A stretch of 64,000 nt of DNA, taken from contig NZ_CP021912.1 in assembly GCF_003264115.1 (NCBI RefSeq), forward strand, positions 1,347,001 to 1,411,000, read 5' to 3'. This document shows, in pieces, positions 61,992 to 64,000 of this stretch (position 1 is its first letter; every line of letters begins with the position of its first letter). The notes below the pieces were generated by a model. That model saw only the letters and a list, made by a program, of their open reading frames with translations. It was not told the origin of the DNA and searched no databases. Made by a program: the position numbers and the translations under genes. The DNA comes from Erythrobacter sp. KY5 (lineage in GTDB: Bacteria > Pseudomonadota > Alphaproteobacteria > Sphingomonadales > Sphingomonadaceae).

Positions 61992-63628
61992 CCGTCGGTG
62001 GCTTCGTCTTCGTCGGCGCGCAATTTGTCGAGATAGGTCCATATCCGGCTGACGACGACGGAGCCTTCGCCGACCGCGCTGGCAACGCGCTTGACCGAGC
62101 CCGAGCGCACATCGCCAACTGCGAAGATGCCGTCTGTGCCGGTTTCGAACGGGGTCTCGCGCCCGACCTCTGCGCCTGTTCGCACAAAGCCATTGTCCTC
62201 TGTTTCGACGAGCCCTGAGAGCCACTCGGTGTTGGGGGCCGCCCCGATCATGATGAACAGTGCGCGCGTATCGAGCCGGCGCTCTCCATCATTACCGAAA
62301 AGAGTGACACCGTTCAGCCAGTCTTCGCCGTGAAGGGCGGTCACTTCGGTGTTGTAATGGATGTTGATCCGGTCATCGGCCTCCAGCCTGCTCGAAAGAT
62401 AGCTCGACATGGACGAGGCGAGACTGTCCGAACGCACGACAAGGTGAACGCATCTGGCGCTGCGCGACAGGTACATCGCGGCCTGCCCTGCCGAATTGCC
62501 GCCGCCGATCACAACCGCTTCGGTGTTGGAGCAGAACCGCGCTTCCATTTCGGTCGCGGAATAGAAGATGCCGGCACCTTCGAGACGTTCGAGGTTGTCG
62601 AGCGGCAGGCGCCGGTATTGAACCCCGGTGCTCACCAGAACGGCCTTGGCACAGATTTCGTCGTCATCGTCGAGCTTGGCGCAAAACGAACCATCCTCGC
62701 GCTTGGTCAGTCCGATCACGCGGCGCGGCATGACAAAGCGCGTTCCGAATTTCAGCGCCTGTATCTGTCCGCGATAGGTCAGATCAGTGCCGCTGATGCC
62801 GGTCGGAAAGCCCATGTAGTTTTCGATCCGGCTCGACGTTCCGGCCTGACCACCCACTGCCATATCCTCGATCACCAGCGCATCGAGCCCTTCGGATCCT
62901 GCATAGACTGCCGCCGCGACACCTGCAGGGCCGCCGCCGACGATCAACAGGTCGAACTCGCGCTGTGAGCAGATGTCGAGGTCGAGATTGAGAAATTGCG
63001 CGACCTTGCGCGGGGTGGGATCGTTGAGCTTCTGATCGGTCCCGAGGATCACGCCGGGTTCGTGGTTCAGAATGTCGCACGCTTCCAGCGTCTCGCTATC
63101 GCCCGAATCCATATCGTAGCTCGAAAAGGGAATGCGGTTGCGCGACAAGAACCGTTCGACTTCCTGCACCGCGCCATCGCGGTCGGCTCCGATCACTTTC
63201 ACCGAACCGTTGGACATTTCAAACTGAGCGCGGCGCCTCGCGGCGAAGACCGTTATGATGTGGTCCGACAGCTCCGGAATGCGCTCCATCAGCCTGAGCA
63301 TGTCGGGGCGCGGCGCTTCAATCACGCGTGTGTCCTTGGCCGCCCGCATCTTGAGATAATTGGTGCCGCGATTGAGAAAGCCGATCTCGCCCATGAACTG
63401 TGTCGGACCCAGCGACGCCTCGAGCAAACGCTCACCCGTATAGGGATCGACCACTTCGATCTCGCCTTCGAGGACGTAGACGAAGGTGTCCATCGGATCG
63501 CCGATATCGGCCACGGTGTCGCCTTTGGAATAGCTGCGTTCGTGGCCGATCTTGCAAATCTCTTCGACATGGGAATCCGCCAGTGGCACGCGGCGCATCG
63601 TCTCAAGGTCTTGTCCGAGTTGCTCCAC
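61988..63628 (-). CDS. cNMP-binding/thioredoxin-reductase-like fused flavoprotein
   Basis: 546 residues with three parts. 1-140: cyclic-nucleotide-binding domain (EGEIEVVDPYTGERLLEAS, FMGEIGFLNRG). 141-215: a glutaredoxin/thioredoxin-like domain without CxxC (SVKVIGADRDGAVQEVERFL to LNDPTPRKVAQFL). 224-540: thioredoxin-reductase-like FAD/NAD domains with GGGPAGVAAAVYA (231-243), ENYMGFPTG, VIGGGNSAGQAAMYLS and GIFAVGDVR. The TrxR redox pair CxxC in the NAD domain is missing (FYSATEMEARFC instead). It is thus a flavin reductase whose activity may be gated by cNMP or a second messenger. No signal peptide. Start at 63628 has no alternative nearby. Confidence 0.85.
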   Translation of the reverse strand: MEQLGQDLETMRRVPLADSHVEEICKIGHERSYSKGDTVADIGDPMDTFVYVLEGEIEVVDPYTGERLLEASLGPTQFMGEIGFLNRGTNYLKMRAAKDTRVIEAPRPDMLRLMERIPELSDHIITVFAARRRAQFEMSNGSVKVIGADRDGAVQEVERFLSRNRIPFSSYDMDSGDSETLEACDILNHEPGVILGTDQKLNDPTPRKVAQFLNLDLDICSQREFDLLIVGGGPAGVAAAVYAGSEGLDALVIEDMAVGGQAGTSSRIENYMGFPTGISGTDLTYRGQIQALKFGTRFVMPRRVIGLTKREDGSFCAKLDDDDEICAKAVLVSTGVQYRRLPLDNLERLEGAGIFYSATEMEARFCSNTEAVVIGGGNSAGQAAMYLSRSARCVHLVVRSDSLASSMSSYLSSRLEADDRINIHYNTEVTALHGEDWLNGVTLFGNDGERRLDTRALFIMIGAAPNTEWLSGLVETEDNGFVRTGAEVGRETPFETGTDGIFAVGDVRSGSVKRVASAVGEGSVVVSRIWTYLDKLRADEDEATDG

Positions 63629-63672
63629 CTGATCTCACTCCAAATGCGGCCCGCAAAGGCGGCGGGGGCACC

Positions 63673-64000
63673 CTAGGCGCGGGCGTCCCTGATATAGCGA
63701 CCGACTGTCTTGCCGACCACGTCGAGCGGCGCATTGCCGCCCAAGATGACAGCAGTGTTGAATGCGCGGAAATCGTAAGCACTGCCAAGCTCGGCCTGAG
63801 CGCGGCTGCGCTGGCGCAGGATCTCGGAGTGCCCGATCTTGTATGAGCACGCCTGACCCGGCCAGCTGCAATAACGATCGACCTCGCTTGCGACTTCCTC
63901 TTCCTTGGAGCCGTTGCGCTCGACGAAGAACTGGCGCGCCTGCTGGCGTGTCCAACGCTTGTTGTGGAGGCCGGTATCAACGACGAGGCGACAGGCGCGG
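63673..64000 (-). CDS. DUF885-type protein, C-terminal part (runs off window)
   Basis: 108 residues to the stop at 63673, continuing past the window edge. The sequence RLVVDTGLHNKRWTRQQARQFFVERNG, then EVDRYCSWPGQACSYKIGHSEILRQRSRAQAELGSAYDF, fits the DUF885 family (zinc-metallopeptidase-like fold with the WPGQA block). The GLHNKRWT and WPGQACSYKIG motifs are diagnostic. Exported in most members; the N terminus is outside the window. The flavoprotein start is 44 bp downstream on the same strand. Confidence 0.75.
   Translation of the reverse strand, partial: RACRLVVDTGLHNKRWTRQQARQFFVERNGSKEEEVASEVDRYCSWPGQACSYKIGHSEILRQRSRAQAELGSAYDFRAFNTAVILGGNAPLDVVGKTVGRYIRDARA

Overview
The window is a contiguous piece of chromosome, not a plasmid or prophage. 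It has high GC, mostly short intergenic gaps, many ATGA or TGATG start/stop overlaps, and two tRNA genes with encoded CCA ends. Gene content points to an alphaproteobacterium of the order Sphingomonadales, probably Erythrobacteraceae (inferred from protein style and neighbourhoods, not from a search). The main indications are the chvI-chvG two-component system fused into an hprK-rapZ-EIIA-HPr cluster next to pckA, the short HprK, a separate HisZ, the alphaproteobacterial SerC type, and several small Sphingomonadales-type lipoproteins and membrane proteins.

Layout. 1-12.7 kb: secreted peptidases (M14 fragment, S9), a SET-domain protein, transporters (CaCA antiporter, APC permease, TauE/SafE, CPA2 antiporter with RCK and a UspA) and a DUF5694 protein. 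12.9-18.2 kb: an iron-uptake-like island made of a PepSY membrane protein, a small membrane partner, a TonB-dependent receptor and a lipoprotein, with three related 15-bp dyads upstream of the receptor and the lipoprotein. 18.2-21.5 kb: rsgA and a VOC protein flanked by gene-poor DNA with a shared repeat and a 5'-truncated VOC pseudogene. 21.6-27.8 kb: tRNA-Thr, a TM2 protein, a DUF429-like protein, rarA, a PadR regulator with two tandem paralogous membrane proteins, and a glycosyltransferase. 28-32 kb: serC, serA and hisZ, with a palindromic repeat between serC and serA.

32-35.2 kb: a divergent pair of exported proteins, an esterase with a Cys-rich head and a 579-residue protein built of four copies of a disulfide-bearing PPC-like domain. 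This is the most unusual protein in the window. 35.4-43.9 kb: purA, an L,D-transpeptidase, an ECF sigma factor with a DUF6768 partner, a pseudo-receiver/winged-helix regulator, then the argH-lptM-lysA-siroheme synthase operon, with argH and a TlpA lipoprotein sharing overlapping divergent start codons. 43.9-54.4 kb: tRNA-Val, a PhoX-like phosphatase, DUF1328, asparaginase, an MDR oxidoreductase, fmt-truA, recR, def, a Cys-rich four-helix protein, rmuC and a TrmH-type methyltransferase.

54.4-61 kb: the signalling and carbon block (HPr, EIIA, RapZ, HprK, ChvG, ChvI) on the minus strand, with divergent pckA ending in a clear intrinsic terminator. 61-64 kb: two DUF937-like proteins, a cNMP-binding/thioredoxin-reductase-like flavoprotein, and the C-terminal part of a DUF885 protein. 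There is no CRISPR array, phage gene or intact insertion sequence. The strongest leads are the four-repeat exported protein, the shared dyad sites of the iron-type island, a stem that would hide the ribosome binding site of a membrane-protein gene, and a frameshifted small gene that still keeps its coupled stop/start.
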